DNA of 49,666 bases, from contig JAHJDE010000061.1 in the NCBI GenBank assembly GCA_018812525.1, forward strand, positions 1-49,666, written 5' to 3'. The number at the start of each line of letters is the position of its first letter. The first letter of the stretch is position 1. Both the position numbers and the translations under genes were made by a program. The DNA comes from Gammaproteobacteria bacterium. Lineage in GTDB: Bacteria > Pseudomonadota > Gammaproteobacteria > Chromatiales > Chromatiaceae. Positions 16,057 through 24,692 of this stretch are shown in pieces. The notes under the pieces are model-generated. The model had not been told where the DNA came from. It saw nothing but the letters and a program-made list of their open reading frames with translations, and searched no databases.

Positions 16057-16416
16057 ATGACCATCATCCACTACCCCGACATCGAAGAGTACCTTACCAA
16101 GGACGGCTCCTGCATCCGGGAGCTGATGCACCCAAACCGGCACGGCTGTCGAAATCAGAGCCTGGCCGAGGCACGTATCGCCCCCGGCGCGGAGACGGCA
16201 CTCCATCGGCATCTCCAGTCTGAGGAGCTGTACCACATCACGGCAGGAACTGGCCTTATGACCCTGGGCGGGGAGCAATTTCCCGTGGCGACAGATGATA
16301 CGGTGCTGATTCCGCCGGGGACAGCCCATTGCATCCGCAATCTGGGGGGCGAGGAACTGGTGATTCTTTGCTGTTGCAGCCCGGCCTATGGGCACGAGGA
16401 CACGAAGTTGCTTTGA
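16057..16416 (+). CDS. Small cupin-domain protein
   Basis: A 119-residue single cupin barrel. The metal-binding motif is recognisable as ALHRHLQSEELYHITAGTG (two histidines, glutamate and a further histidine) and the second motif as PPGTAHCIRNLGGEEL. Such proteins may be small isomerases, dioxygenases or sugar-binding proteins; nothing here points to the substrate. A cysteine run (LCCCS) near the C-terminus is unusual. It follows dusA closely and converges with the kinase-like gene 19 bp downstream. Confidence 0.8.
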   Translation: MTIIHYPDIEEYLTKDGSCIRELMHPNRHGCRNQSLAEARIAPGAETALHRHLQSEELYHITAGTGLMTLGGEQFPVATDDTVLIPPGTAHCIRNLGGEELVILCCCSPAYGHEDTKLL

Positions 16417-16435
16417 TCCAGGCCTTTACGAGGCA

Positions 16436-18004
16436 TCATTGCTGACAGGCCTGACAGGCAAACCTGATCGCCAGGGCGAGTTCCGCCGCCGATTCGACGA
16501 CGGGGATGACCTGGGCCAGTTCATTCTCGTCGAGCGGCTCCTCTTCCCTGATCTGCCGTTCCAGTACCGCCAGGTCGGCATCGGAGGGGTCGGTGCCCCG
16601 TGAACGGCGTACCTTGATGCGCCGCCGCAGCTCCTCCTCGGGGACCTGGAAATCGAGGATCAGGAAGATGACCCCCATGTCGGCGGCCAATCGTGCGAAG
16701 AGTTCCCGCTGCCAGTGTTTCAGAAAGGCCGCGTCGATCAAGGCGATGCCGCCCCCTTCGACGACTGCGCGAGCCAGACCGGCCACATGGGCATAGGTGC
16801 GGCGGGTCATCTCCTCGCCATAGAGCAGCCGGGTTCCCTCGGCATCGGATCTTTGCAGGGCTGCTATCCCGGCGAGGCGCTTGCGTTCCACATCGGTACG
16901 GATGCGCGCCAGGGGAAGCTGCAAGAGTAGGGCCGAGGCCAGGGTGCTCTTGCCGCACCCCGACAGGCCATGAGTGATCACGACGCAGCCCCGTGACTTG
17001 CGGGTGAAGGTCTCCGCCAGGGCCAGGTAGCTCAGGCATTCCGCGTGGACGTGCCGCGCCTCCTCCAGTGCCAGATCGGGCTGCGTCAGGCGGATGGCCG
17101 TGACCTTGGCCCGCACCATGGCCCGGTAGGTCAGGTAGAAGGGGAGCAGCGGCAGTCCCCTGTAGTCGCCCCGGGCCGCCAGATAGGCGTTGAGGAGCAT
17201 GTTGGCCAGATCTGCCCGGTTGCGGTGATGGAGGTCCATAAGCAGAAAGGCGAGATCGTTCAGGGTGTCGATCCAGCGCAGTTCGGGGGCGAACTCGATG
17301 CCGTCGAAGATCAAGGGCCGCCGCTTCTCCACCAGGATATTGCCCAAGTGGAGGTCGCCGTGGCATTCGCGCACATGGCCCTGCTCGCGCCGTTCCCGCA
17401 GGCTGGGGGTCAACCGCTCCCACTCGGCGCGGGTCCAGTCTTCGAGCGGCCCGAGCCGGCCGAGGATCTCCGGCTCAGCGGTCATGCGCCGCAACTGGGC
17501 GAAGTTCTCCAGCATGGGGGCCAGTACCCGCTCCGGCTCGCCAAAGGATGAGGCAGGAGGGGCCTTCTCCGCCCGCCGGTGGAACTCAGCGACCTCATGG
17601 GCCAGTTCCAGGGCCAGGTACTCGTTCAACTGCCGGGGCCGCTCCGACAGCACCCCGTGGGCATCGAAACGGCGCATTTCCACCAGCCAGTCAATAGGTT
17701 CCCCTTGGCCATCGGGATGGGGGTCGTCGGGGGTGCCCGTGACGGGGATCGCCCTCAAATAGACACTGGGCGCCAGACGGCGGTTGAGGCGGATCTCCTC
17801 CTCGCAACAGAAGCGCCGTCTGTCCAGGGTGGAGAAGTCGAGGAAGCCCAGGTTGAGGGGCTTTTTCAGCTTGTAGGCATGCTCCCCGGCGAGAAAAACG
17901 GTGGAGATATGGGTCTCGATGACCTCGACATCGGTCGCGCCGCGCGGCCAACGGGCGGGGTCCCGGAGTGCCCGGACCAATTCTGCCTGCCGATCCTCTA
18001 CCAT
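16436..18004 (-). CDS. Phosphotransferase-like / AAA P-loop kinase fusion
   Basis: A 522-residue fusion. The N-terminal two thirds have an aminoglycoside-phosphotransferase fold with HGDLHLGN at 215-222 and the metal aspartate in FDGIEF. The C-terminal part is a nucleotide kinase-like P-loop ATPase with GLSGCGKST at 346-354 and an arginine-rich lid. This domain pair is common in proteobacteria as a 'bifunctional aminoglycoside phosphotransferase/ATP-binding protein'; the substrate is unknown and a role in drug resistance is not implied. The ATG at 18004 has an excellent GGAGGGG site, so I set aside an in-frame start 63 bp upstream. It is divergent from the DUF2892 gene. Confidence 0.85.
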   Translation of the reverse strand: MVEDRQAELVRALRDPARWPRGATDVEVIETHISTVFLAGEHAYKLKKPLNLGFLDFSTLDRRRFCCEEEIRLNRRLAPSVYLRAIPVTGTPDDPHPDGQGEPIDWLVEMRRFDAHGVLSERPRQLNEYLALELAHEVAEFHRRAEKAPPASSFGEPERVLAPMLENFAQLRRMTAEPEILGRLGPLEDWTRAEWERLTPSLRERREQGHVRECHGDLHLGNILVEKRRPLIFDGIEFAPELRWIDTLNDLAFLLMDLHHRNRADLANMLLNAYLAARGDYRGLPLLPFYLTYRAMVRAKVTAIRLTQPDLALEEARHVHAECLSYLALAETFTRKSRGCVVITHGLSGCGKSTLASALLLQLPLARIRTDVERKRLAGIAALQRSDAEGTRLLYGEEMTRRTYAHVAGLARAVVEGGGIALIDAAFLKHWQRELFARLAADMGVIFLILDFQVPEEELRRRIKVRRSRGTDPSDADLAVLERQIREEEPLDENELAQVIPVVESAAELALAIRFACQACQQ

Positions 18005-18083
18005 GGCTGTCCCCTCCGCTTGACTTTGCCGCCCGCAGTGCAAATCATGCGTCGGCTTACCCTGCAATTATGGAGAAAACTGA

Positions 18084-18284
18084 ATGAATGTCGAACGCAC
18101 CATCCTCGCCTTTGCCGGATTCATGGTCATGTTGACCGTTTTCCTGGGCATGAACCACCATCCCTATTGGTTCTATTTCACCGCCTTCGTCGGCCTGAAT
18201 CTCTTCCAGTCCGCCTTCACCGGCTTCTGTCCCCTGGCCAGCCTGCTCAAGAAAATGGGAAAGAAGACCGGCAGCGCTTATTGA
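18084..18284 (+). CDS. DUF2892 (YgaP-like) small membrane protein
   Basis: A 66-residue protein with two membrane helices (about 8-23 and 27-45) and the family end FTGFCPLASLLKKMG. The DUF2892 domain is also found as the membrane tail of the rhodanese YgaP, where it is thought to handle sulfane sulfur; a free-standing copy has no proven job. It is transcribed away from the kinase-like gene. The stop codon is 9 bp before copy 2 of the 71-bp palindrome. Confidence 0.85.
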   Translation: MNVERTILAFAGFMVMLTVFLGMNHHPYWFYFTAFVGLNLFQSAFTGFCPLASLLKKMGKKTGSAY

Positions 18285-18293
18285 GGCAATGTA

Positions 18294-18364
18294 AATTACG
18301 GTGACACTTTACTAAATACACTTAATTAGTAATTAAGTGTATTTAGTAAAGTGTCACCGTAATT
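18294..18364. repeat. 71-bp perfect palindromic element, copy 2
   Basis: Identical to copy 1 over all 71 bases. It lies between two convergent genes, 9 bp after the DUF2892 stop and 11 bp before the rimO stop. As at copy 1, the right edge is followed by another CCGTAATT. The position suits a bidirectional transcription stop, though this is only suggested by location and hairpin strength. Confidence 0.9.
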
Positions 18365-18375
18365 CCCGTAATTCC

Positions 18376-19704
18376 TCAAACCACCGCCGGTTCCGCGTAG
18401 AGGTCGTGTTCGTCGGAGCCGGTTATAACCACTTCGACAAAATCCCCCGGCTCAAGATCCCACTCCGGCGGCAGGATGACGTTGCCGTCGATCTCGGGGG
18501 CGTCGCCCGGCCCTCGGGCGATGATGGCCTCTTCCTCCACCTCGTCCACCAGCACGATCATCCTTGAGCCGACCTTGGCGGCCAGCTTCTCCCGGCTGAT
18601 CCCGGCCTGCACCTCCATGAAACGGGCGTAGCGCTCCTCCTTCACCGCTTCCGGCACCGCACCCGGCAGGGCATTGGCCGCTGCCCCCGCCACCGGCGAA
18701 TAGGTAAAGCAGCCGACCCGGTCCAGGCGGGCCTCGCGCAGGAAATCGAGCAGGATCTCGAAGTCCCGCTCCGTCTCGCCGGGAAAGCCGACGATGAAGG
18801 TGCTGCGCAGGGTCAGGCCGGGGCATTGACGCCGCCAGCCCGCGATACGCTCCAGCACCTTTTCGGTGGCGGCCGGGCGCTTCATGGCCTGGAGCAGGGA
18901 CGGGCTGGCGTGCTGCAAGGGCATGTCCAGATAGGGCAATATCCGTTCCTCGTTCATGAGGGGGATCAGCTCGTCCACCTGGGGATAGGGATAGACATAA
19001 TGCAGCCGGACCCAGGCGTGAAACTCGCCCAGGGCCTTGGCCAGATCCAGGATGCGGGTGTTGAGGGGCCGGCCCTTCCAGAAATCGGGGCGATATTTCA
19101 GATCCAAGCCGTAGGCCGGCGTGTCCTGGGCAACCACCAACAGCTCCCGCACCCCGGATTCCACCAATCGCTCGGCCTCCAGCATCACCTCGCCAAGGGG
19201 GCGGCTGACCAGTTTGCCGCGCAGTTGGGGGATGACGCAGAAGGCGCAGCCGTGATTGCAGCCCTCGGAGATCTTGAGATAGGCGTAATGGCGCGGGGTG
19301 AGCTTCACCCCCTGGGGTGGAATCAGCTCCAGATGGGGGGCATGGGGCGGGGGCAGGTGACGATGGATCAGGCCCATCACCTCCTCGTAGGCATGGGGGC
19401 CGGTCACCGCCAGCACCTCGGGATGGGCGCGAAGGACATCCTCCGCCCGCGCGCCCAGACAGCCGGTGACGATGACCCGGCCATTGGCGGCCAGGGCCTC
19501 GCCGATGGTCTCCAGGGACTCTTCCACGGCCGCGTCGATGAAGCCGCAGGTGTTGACCAGCACCAGATCGGCCTCCTCGTAACTGTCGCTCATCCGGTAG
19601 CCCTCGGCCCGCAACTGGCTCAGGATGCGCTCCGAATCGACCAGGTTCTTGGGACAGCCGAGGCTGACGAAGCCGATCCTGGGTTCCGGGTTATCGCCAT
19701 CCAT
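18376..19704 (-). CDS. rimO: Ribosomal protein S12 methylthiotransferase RimO
   Basis: Radical-SAM enzyme that adds a methylthio group to an aspartate of ribosomal protein S12. The 442 residues have the N-terminal cluster cysteines at C17 (SLGCPKN), C53 (VNTCGF) and C82 (VTGCLG), the radical-SAM CxxxCxxC in CNHGCAFC (149-156) and a C-terminal TRAM domain. The [15 protein letters not shown] opening distinguishes RimO from MiaB. The ATG at 19704 overlaps the previous stop (TGATG); a GTG one codon upstream is an alternative. It is likely translationally coupled to the preceding unknown gene. Confidence 0.95.
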   Translation of the reverse strand: MDGDNPEPRIGFVSLGCPKNLVDSERILSQLRAEGYRMSDSYEEADLVLVNTCGFIDAAVEESLETIGEALAANGRVIVTGCLGARAEDVLRAHPEVLAVTGPHAYEEVMGLIHRHLPPPHAPHLELIPPQGVKLTPRHYAYLKISEGCNHGCAFCVIPQLRGKLVSRPLGEVMLEAERLVESGVRELLVVAQDTPAYGLDLKYRPDFWKGRPLNTRILDLAKALGEFHAWVRLHYVYPYPQVDELIPLMNEERILPYLDMPLQHASPSLLQAMKRPAATEKVLERIAGWRRQCPGLTLRSTFIVGFPGETERDFEILLDFLREARLDRVGCFTYSPVAGAAANALPGAVPEAVKEERYARFMEVQAGISREKLAAKVGSRMIVLVDEVEEEAIIARGPGDAPEIDGNVILPPEWDLEPGDFVEVVITGSDEHDLYAEPAVV

Positions 19705-20048
19705 CACTGCTGAACCTGCCGCAGCAGATCGACCAGGGAGACCTGGGGGCTGTCGGCGCGGATGTGGATGTTGATGGTCTCATTCAGCGCCAACTCGCCG
19801 TTCTCCACGTGGGGAAGCAACTGCTCGGCGATCTGCTGCACCATCAGCATGCCTTGGCGGTTGCGCTCATCCAGGTCGGCACTGACCAGCAACTCGCCAA
19901 GATAATTCAGGTAGTTGCGAAACTCCGCCCCCTGCATCTCCAGCGTCATATGGCGAAACCCCTCAGTAAAGTCGAGGAAAAGCTCATAACCGGCGTCTGC
20001 ACCCTCGGCGGCGGCAACAGAGAATTTGAGCGGGCCTTGGATCTGCAT
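19704..20048 (-). CDS. Unknown protein coupled to rimO
   Basis: A 114-residue, probably cytosolic, acidic protein that I do not recognise. It has a good ribosome site (GGAG six bases before the ATG) and overlaps the rimO start by one base (TGATG). Segments such as [20 protein letters not shown] and [19 protein letters not shown] suggest a mixed alpha/beta fold with amphipathic helices; there are no cysteines or clear catalytic motifs. The tight coupling makes a role connected to rimO or the ribosome possible, but nothing in the sequence shows it. Confidence 0.75.
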   Translation of the reverse strand: MQIQGPLKFSVAAAEGADAGYELFLDFTEGFRHMTLEMQGAEFRNYLNYLGELLVSADLDERNRQGMLMVQQIAEQLLPHVENGELALNETINIHIRADSPQVSLVDLLRQVQQ

Positions 20049-20176
20049 GTTCGTCTCCAGCAGGAATTCGGAAGGGGGATTTTAGCCTTGTTTTGATCCT
20101 GGGGCGCATAGGGCCTTGGCTCCGGTTATACTTCACGGATGCGATACACCACCACTTTTGCCCCACCCCAATCCTC

Positions 20177-20635
20177 ATGAGCCTGGAAAATCCCGTCGAA
20201 ATCGTACCCGGCAGCCGGGTCATCCTCCACTTCGCCCTCTCTCTGTCCGACGGGACCGAAGTGGTCTCCACCTTCAGCGATGAGCCCCTGACCTGCACCC
20301 TGGGAGACGGCACCCTGCGCCCCGGCATGGAACTCGCTCTTTATGGCCTCAAATCGGGCGACACCCAGAGCCTCACCCTGGAGCCGGAGCAGGCCTACGG
20401 GCTCCATGACAGCAGCTTGATCCACCAGGTGGAACGGGGTCTCTTCCCGGACTCGCTCTTGCCGGCAGAGGGGCAGATCATCTCCTTCTCCCTCCCCAAC
20501 GGCCAGGAGACCCTGGGCGCGGTGCTGGAGCTGGAGGAGAACAGCCTGACCATCGACTTCAACCACCCCCTGGCGGGGAGGCAGGTGGTGTTCCGCGTCG
20601 AGATCCTGGAGGTCGCGCCTGCCGCGACTCAATGA
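20177..20635 (+). CDS. fkpB: FKBP-type peptidyl-prolyl isomerase SlpA
   Basis: Cytosolic SlyD-like FKBP prolyl isomerase and chaperone. The 152-residue protein contains SRVILHFALSLSDGTEVVSTF, GDGTLRPGMELALYGLKSGD, the AYGLHD block and the inserted flap domain, ending LAGRQVVFRVEILEV. The length matches E. coli SlpA/FkpB (about 149) and there is no histidine-rich tail, so SlyD is excluded. I start at ATG 20177 (MSLENPVEI); there is no convincing ribosome site. It precedes ispH, the same order as E. coli fkpB-ispH, with a 111-bp gap. Confidence 0.9.
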   Translation: MSLENPVEIVPGSRVILHFALSLSDGTEVVSTFSDEPLTCTLGDGTLRPGMELALYGLKSGDTQSLTLEPEQAYGLHDSSLIHQVERGLFPDSLLPAEGQIISFSLPNGQETLGAVLELEENSLTIDFNHPLAGRQVVFRVEILEVAPAATQ

Positions 20636-20746
20636 ACTCTTATAAAGATCACCGCGAAGCACAGGAGAGCCCTTGCCAATCCCGGCCCTATCAACCCTTT
20701 GCGACTTGGCGCCTGTGCGCGAAACATCATTGAGACATCTCAGATC

Positions 20747-21718
20747 ATGAAAATCCTACTCGCCAACCCCCGTGGATTCTGTGCCGGCGTGGACCGGGCC
20801 ATCGACATCGTGGATCATGCCCTGGATGCCTTCGGCGCACCAATCTATGTCCGTCACGAGGTGGTCCACAACCGCTTCGTGGTGGATGGCCTGCGCCAGC
20901 GGGGTGCGGTCTTCGTCGATGAGTTGGACGAGGTGCCCGATAACGGCATTGTTATCTTTTCCGCCCACGGCGTATCGAAAGTGGTCAAGGAAGAGGCTGT
21001 GCGACGGGGCCTGCGGGTATTCGACGCCACCTGTCCCCTGGTCACCAAGGTCCACCTGGAGGTGGCACGCCACGGCGAGAACGGCCACGAGGTTGTTCTC
21101 ATCGGCCACAGGGGCCACCCCGAGGTGGTGGGCACCATGGGACAATACCGCAGCAAGGGTGAGGGAGGCTGTATCTATCTGGTGGCAACCAAGCAAGACG
21201 CGGAACAGCTCCAGGTCAACAACCCCGATGCCCTGGCCTTCGTCACCCAGACCACCCTCTCCATGGACGACACCACAGGCATCATCGCAGCCCTGCGCCG
21301 ACGGTTTCCCAACATCCAGGGGCCGAAACGGAACGATATCTGCTACGCCACCCAAAATCGGCAGGATGCGGTCAAGGCCCTGGCCAGCCAATGCGGCCTG
21401 GTGCTGGTGGTCGGCTCCATCAACAGCTCCAACTCCAACCGCTTGCGCGAAATCGCAGGGAAAGCGGGGGCAAGGGCCTATCTGGTCGACGGTCCGGAAG
21501 ATTTGAAGCGGGAGTGGATCGAGGGGGCCGAGTGCGTCGGCGTCACCGCCGGGGCCTCGGCCCCCGAGGTATTGGTGCAGGGTATCATCGAGCGGCTCAA
21601 AGCCTGGGGTGCCGAGGGCGTGAAGGAGATTGCCGGCAGGGAAGAGGATGTCAGCTTCGTCCTGCCGAGGGAGTTGCAGCAGGCGATCAAGGGTGAAGGG
21701 CAGCAAGCTCCCCTCTGA
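20747..21718 (+). CDS. ispH: 4-hydroxy-3-methylbut-2-enyl diphosphate reductase IspH
   Basis: Iron-sulfur reductase that makes IPP and DMAPP in the last step of the methylerythritol phosphate pathway. The 323-residue protein starts [20 protein letters not shown] with cluster cysteine C12. The other cluster cysteines are in DATCPLV and NDICYAT. The substrate-binding histidines are in HEVVHN, SAHGVS and GHRGHPE, with the TQTTLS and SSNSNRL blocks also present. I start at ATG 20747; an in-frame upstream ATG would add 16 unrelated residues. fkpB precedes it. Confidence 0.96.
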   Translation: MKILLANPRGFCAGVDRAIDIVDHALDAFGAPIYVRHEVVHNRFVVDGLRQRGAVFVDELDEVPDNGIVIFSAHGVSKVVKEEAVRRGLRVFDATCPLVTKVHLEVARHGENGHEVVLIGHRGHPEVVGTMGQYRSKGEGGCIYLVATKQDAEQLQVNNPDALAFVTQTTLSMDDTTGIIAALRRRFPNIQGPKRNDICYATQNRQDAVKALASQCGLVLVVGSINSSNSNRLREIAGKAGARAYLVDGPEDLKREWIEGAECVGVTAGASAPEVLVQGIIERLKAWGAEGVKEIAGREEDVSFVLPRELQQAIKGEGQQAPL

Positions 21719-21790
21719 CCGTTTTTCAGGTTAGGGGCCTGTTTTTCTGAATGAACTCGCATATTGGATACTTCCCGAGGCTGCACAACC

Positions 21791-22882
21791 ATGTCCGACA
21801 TCCTCATCATCGGCGGCGGCATTATCGGCATGCTCACTGCCCGCGAACTGCGCATGGGCGGCGCTGACGTAACGCTTCTCGATCGGCGCGAGACCGGCCG
21901 GGAGGCCACCTGGGCTGGGGGAGGCATTATCTCTCCGCTCTATCCCTGGGGTTATGCCGATCCCATCACAAGACTTGCCGGCTGGGGCCAGCTCCATTAC
22001 CAGGGGCTTGCCCTGGCGTTGGAGGAGAACACCAGCATCGCGCCTGAGTGGACCCCAAACGGACTGCTGATTCTCGACAACGATGAACAGCAAGCTGCAC
22101 TGGCTTGGGCCAGGCAATGGGGCCAGCCACTGGAGATTCTAGACGGCCGGCAGATTGCCGAGCTGGAACCGGCCCTGGCCGACCCACCCGATCAGGCCAT
22201 CTGGATGCCCGCCGTGGCCCAGATCCGTAATCCCCGTCTTGCCCGTGCCCTGCGGCAGGATATCGAGAAGCGGGGTGTGCGGGTGCGCGAGGGTGTAAAC
22301 GTTGATTCGCTGGTGGTGCAGGAAGGGCAAGTTCAGGGGGTGCGTAGCGCGGAGACTTTCATTGGGGCCGAAAAGGTGATCGTCTGCACCGGGGCCTGGA
22401 CCTCCCGTGTACTGGAAGGTTGTAGTTTGACCACCGAGGTGCGTCCGGTTCAGGGGCAAATGATCCTGTTCAAGGCCAAGCCGGAGCTACTGAAACGCAT
22501 CAGCCTCTTCCAAGACCACTACAGCATTCCCCGCCGGGATGGCCGGATTCTGTTTGGCAGCACCCTTGAAGAGGTTGGCTTCGATAAACGCACCAGCACC
22601 GAGGCGCAACGACAACTGACCCAGGTTGCCCTCGAACGCTTCCCCGCCCTGGCAGCCTATCCAATCGAACATCAATGGGCGGGGCTGCGGCCCGCCTCCC
22701 CCAGCGGTATACCTTATATCGGCCCCCACCCCGAGATCGCTGGGCTTTTTGTCAATGCCGGTCATTTCCGCAATGGACTCGTAATGGCCCCTGCTTCCTG
22801 CCGCCTCGCAGCCGATTTAATACTCGGACGCCCACCTCTCGTCGACCCTTCGCCCTATGCGCTGAACGCGCCACGGGGATAG
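21791..22882 (+). CDS. thiO: Glycine oxidase ThiO-type FAD enzyme
   Basis: FAD-dependent amine oxidase of the DAO family. ThiO converts glycine to iminoglycine for the thiazole ring of thiamine. The 363 residues open with the FAD motif ILIIGGGIIGMLTARELR, then REATWAGGGIISPLYPWGYAD, and near the end have GLRPASPSGIPYIGP and NAGHFRNGLVMAPAS. The Trp-Ala-Gly-Gly block fits glycine oxidase better than other DAO members. No other thi gene and no TPP riboswitch is visible. It converges with plsY, five bases between stops. Confidence 0.85.
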   Translation: MSDILIIGGGIIGMLTARELRMGGADVTLLDRRETGREATWAGGGIISPLYPWGYADPITRLAGWGQLHYQGLALALEENTSIAPEWTPNGLLILDNDEQQAALAWARQWGQPLEILDGRQIAELEPALADPPDQAIWMPAVAQIRNPRLARALRQDIEKRGVRVREGVNVDSLVVQEGQVQGVRSAETFIGAEKVIVCTGAWTSRVLEGCSLTTEVRPVQGQMILFKAKPELLKRISLFQDHYSIPRRDGRILFGSTLEEVGFDKRTSTEAQRQLTQVALERFPALAAYPIEHQWAGLRPASPSGIPYIGPHPEIAGLFVNAGHFRNGLVMAPASCRLAADLILGRPPLVDPSPYALNAPRG

Positions 22883-22887
22883 CCGGG

Positions 22888-23481
22888 TTACCCTTGATCG
22901 CTGCCGAGCCTCCCCTCGGTCCCCTCGATCAGTTGCCGGATATTGACGCGGTGCCGCCAAAACAAAATCAGCGTAATGGCGATCTGCATCGCCAGCAACT
23001 GCCACTCGGGCCAGAAGAGCCAGACCACCAGGGGCGCCAGGGCCATGGAGACCAGGGCCGAGAGAGAAGAGATCTTGACAACCTTGGCCATGAAGAGCCA
23101 GAGAGCGCCCACGGCCAGCCCGATGGGCCACCAGAGGCCGAATTGCACCCCCAGCGCGGTCGCGACGCCCTTGCCGCCCTTGAAATGGAAGAAGACCGGG
23201 TAGAGATGCCCGAGGAAGGCGGCCATGCCGGTCAGGGCCAGCACGGATTCGCTGGCATGCAGCAGATGCCCCGCCAGCAGGGGCAGAACCCCCTTGACCA
23301 TGTCCCCGAAGAGGGTGATGGCCGCTGCCTTCCTGCCGCCGATACGCAGCACATTGGTGGCGCCGGGGTTATTGGAGCCCTGGGTGCGGGGGTCGGGCAG
23401 GCCCATCAATTTGCAGACGATGATGGCGCTTGAGACGGAGCCGATCAGATAGGCGCCGAGGATCAACAGGGTTTCGATCAT
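22888..23481 (-). CDS. plsY: Acyl-phosphate glycerol-3-phosphate acyltransferase PlsY
   Basis: Inner-membrane enzyme that moves an acyl chain from acyl-phosphate to glycerol-3-phosphate, the first acylation in phospholipid synthesis. The 197-residue protein has about six membrane helices. Three family motifs are visible: GSVSSAIIVCK...GSNNPGATN, then GHLYPVFFHFKGGKGVAT, and a late FWRHRVNIRQL. I start at ATG 23481 (MIETLLILG); an upstream start would add 30 atypical residues. It is divergent from folB, as in many gammaproteobacteria (ygiH-folB). Confidence 0.94.
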   Translation of the reverse strand: MIETLLILGAYLIGSVSSAIIVCKLMGLPDPRTQGSNNPGATNVLRIGGRKAAAITLFGDMVKGVLPLLAGHLLHASESVLALTGMAAFLGHLYPVFFHFKGGKGVATALGVQFGLWWPIGLAVGALWLFMAKVVKISSLSALVSMALAPLVVWLFWPEWQLLAMQIAITLILFWRHRVNIRQLIEGTEGRLGSDQG

Positions 23482-23627
23482 GGAGAGGGTCCGCGCTGAG
23501 GAGAGAAACGACCCCCAGGATACAAGAGATAGGAGACAGGAGTCACAGCATCTCGGCATGCCAAGGGTCAATCTGATCCTGAATGACCGCGTTTTTCGTC
23601 ATATACTCCGACATCAAGCCAACTGCC

Positions 23628-24002
23628 ATGGAACAGAGAGTGGACATCGTTTTTATTCGCGGCCTGCGCATCGACGCCCTGATCGGCATCTTCGACTGGG
23701 AGCGCAAGATTCGCCAGACCCTGATCTTTGACCTGGACATGGCCGCCAATATTCGCAATGCGGCCGAAAGCGATGACATCAAGGACACACTGGACTACAA
23801 GGCCATCTCCAAGCGGCTCTCGGCCTATGTGGGCGAAAGCCAGTTCCAACTGGTCGAGACCCTGGCCGAGCGGTGCGCCACCCTCGTCCGCGACGAGTTC
23901 GGGGTCACCTGGCTCAGACTCTCCATCAACAAGAAGGGCGCGGTCAGTATCGCCGAGGACGTGGGTGTGATCATCGAACGCGGCCACCGGCCGTCCAGTT
24001 GA
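23628..24002 (+). CDS. folB: Dihydroneopterin aldolase FolB
   Basis: Cleaves dihydroneopterin to 6-hydroxymethyl-dihydropterin and glycolaldehyde in folate synthesis. The 124-residue product contains DIVFIRGLRIDALIGIFDWE with the substrate glutamate, LDYKAISKRL, the pterin-binding VETLAERCA and the catalytic lysine in INKKGAV. The chosen ATG gives the normal length. folK starts 5 bp after the stop, so the two consecutive folate enzymes are probably co-translated. Confidence 0.93.
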   Translation: MEQRVDIVFIRGLRIDALIGIFDWERKIRQTLIFDLDMAANIRNAAESDDIKDTLDYKAISKRLSAYVGESQFQLVETLAERCATLVRDEFGVTWLRLSINKKGAVSIAEDVGVIIERGHRPSS

Positions 24003-24007
24003 CGCCC

Positions 24008-24496
24008 ATGGCCTGGGTATGGGTAAGCATCGGCAGCAACATCGAACGGGACCGCAACCTGCACAACGCCGTTGCAGCCCTGCGGGCGCGGTTCGGGAAT
24101 CTCAGGCTCTCGCCGGTCTATGAAACGACGGCGGTTGGCTTCGTGGGCAACCCCTTTTACAACCTGGCGGCCGGATTCGAGACCGCCCTTGCGCCAGATG
24201 AAGTCTCGGCGGCCCTGAAAGGGATCGAGGACTCCCTGGGGCGGCAGCGAACGGGCAAGAGGTTCGCCCCCCGCGCCATCGACATCGATCTGCTCACCTA
24301 CGGGGATCTATCCTTACATGAGCCGGGCCTCGAAATCCCCCGCGACGAAATCCTAAAATACGCCTTCGTGCTCAAGCCACTCGCCGATATGGCACCGGGC
24401 GGGATCCATCCGGTCGCCGGCAAGAGCTATGCTGCGCTTTGGCAGGAATTCAAAGGGGATAAATCACTGACCGAGGTGCCATTCGATTGGTCTTGA
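24008..24496 (+). CDS. folK: HPPK, 6-hydroxymethyl-dihydropterin pyrophosphokinase FolK
   Basis: Transfers pyrophosphate from ATP to 6-hydroxymethyl-dihydropterin, the step after FolB. The 162-residue protein shows WVSIGSNIERDRNL, SPVYETTAVGF, the FYNLAAGFETAL block and the signature RFAPRAIDIDLLTYGD with the two magnesium aspartates, then HPRD-equivalent IPRDEILKYAFVLKPLADM. The motifs and length fit FolK. It follows folB by 5 bp and is followed by a chain of hairpins. Confidence 0.93.
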   Translation: MAWVWVSIGSNIERDRNLHNAVAALRARFGNLRLSPVYETTAVGFVGNPFYNLAAGFETALAPDEVSAALKGIEDSLGRQRTGKRFAPRAIDIDLLTYGDLSLHEPGLEIPRDEILKYAFVLKPLADMAPGGIHPVAGKSYAALWQEFKGDKSLTEVPFDWS

Positions 24497-24523
24497 TTCA
24501 TCCCAATAACCGCATTCCGCCGT

Positions 24524-24638
24524 GAAGGAACTCGAAAGGAGTGTTTTTCGATTTCCTTCATTTTCAATCGCTTGAAGGCGATTGAAAATGGCAGTGCATC
24601 CCTGCACTGCGCGGGAACCTCTATTTCTAGAGGTTCCC
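24524..24638. repeat. Chain of four abutting hairpins
   Basis: Successive stems pair 24524-24537 with 24546-24559 (14 bp, one mismatch), 24559-24571 with 24578-24590 (13 bp perfect), 24591-24598 with 24603-24610 (8 bp, loop TCCC) and 24613-24623 with 24628-24638 (11 bp, loop TTTC). The second stem reads CATTTTCAATCGC where the chain at the window start reads CATTTTCAATGGC, and its partner arm changes in step. It lies between folK and the inositol-phosphatase gene, about 55 bp before the latter's preferred start. Confidence 0.8.
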
Positions 24639-24692
24639 ATGTCCAAAGTCTGTTCGACAGGATTCAACTGGGATCTGCGCCAGGGTGAAGAG

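Noticed and set aside
16436-18004. Aminoglycoside-resistance gene
   Set aside because: The phosphotransferase fold is fused to a P-loop kinase in a widespread chromosomal family with no shown link to resistance.
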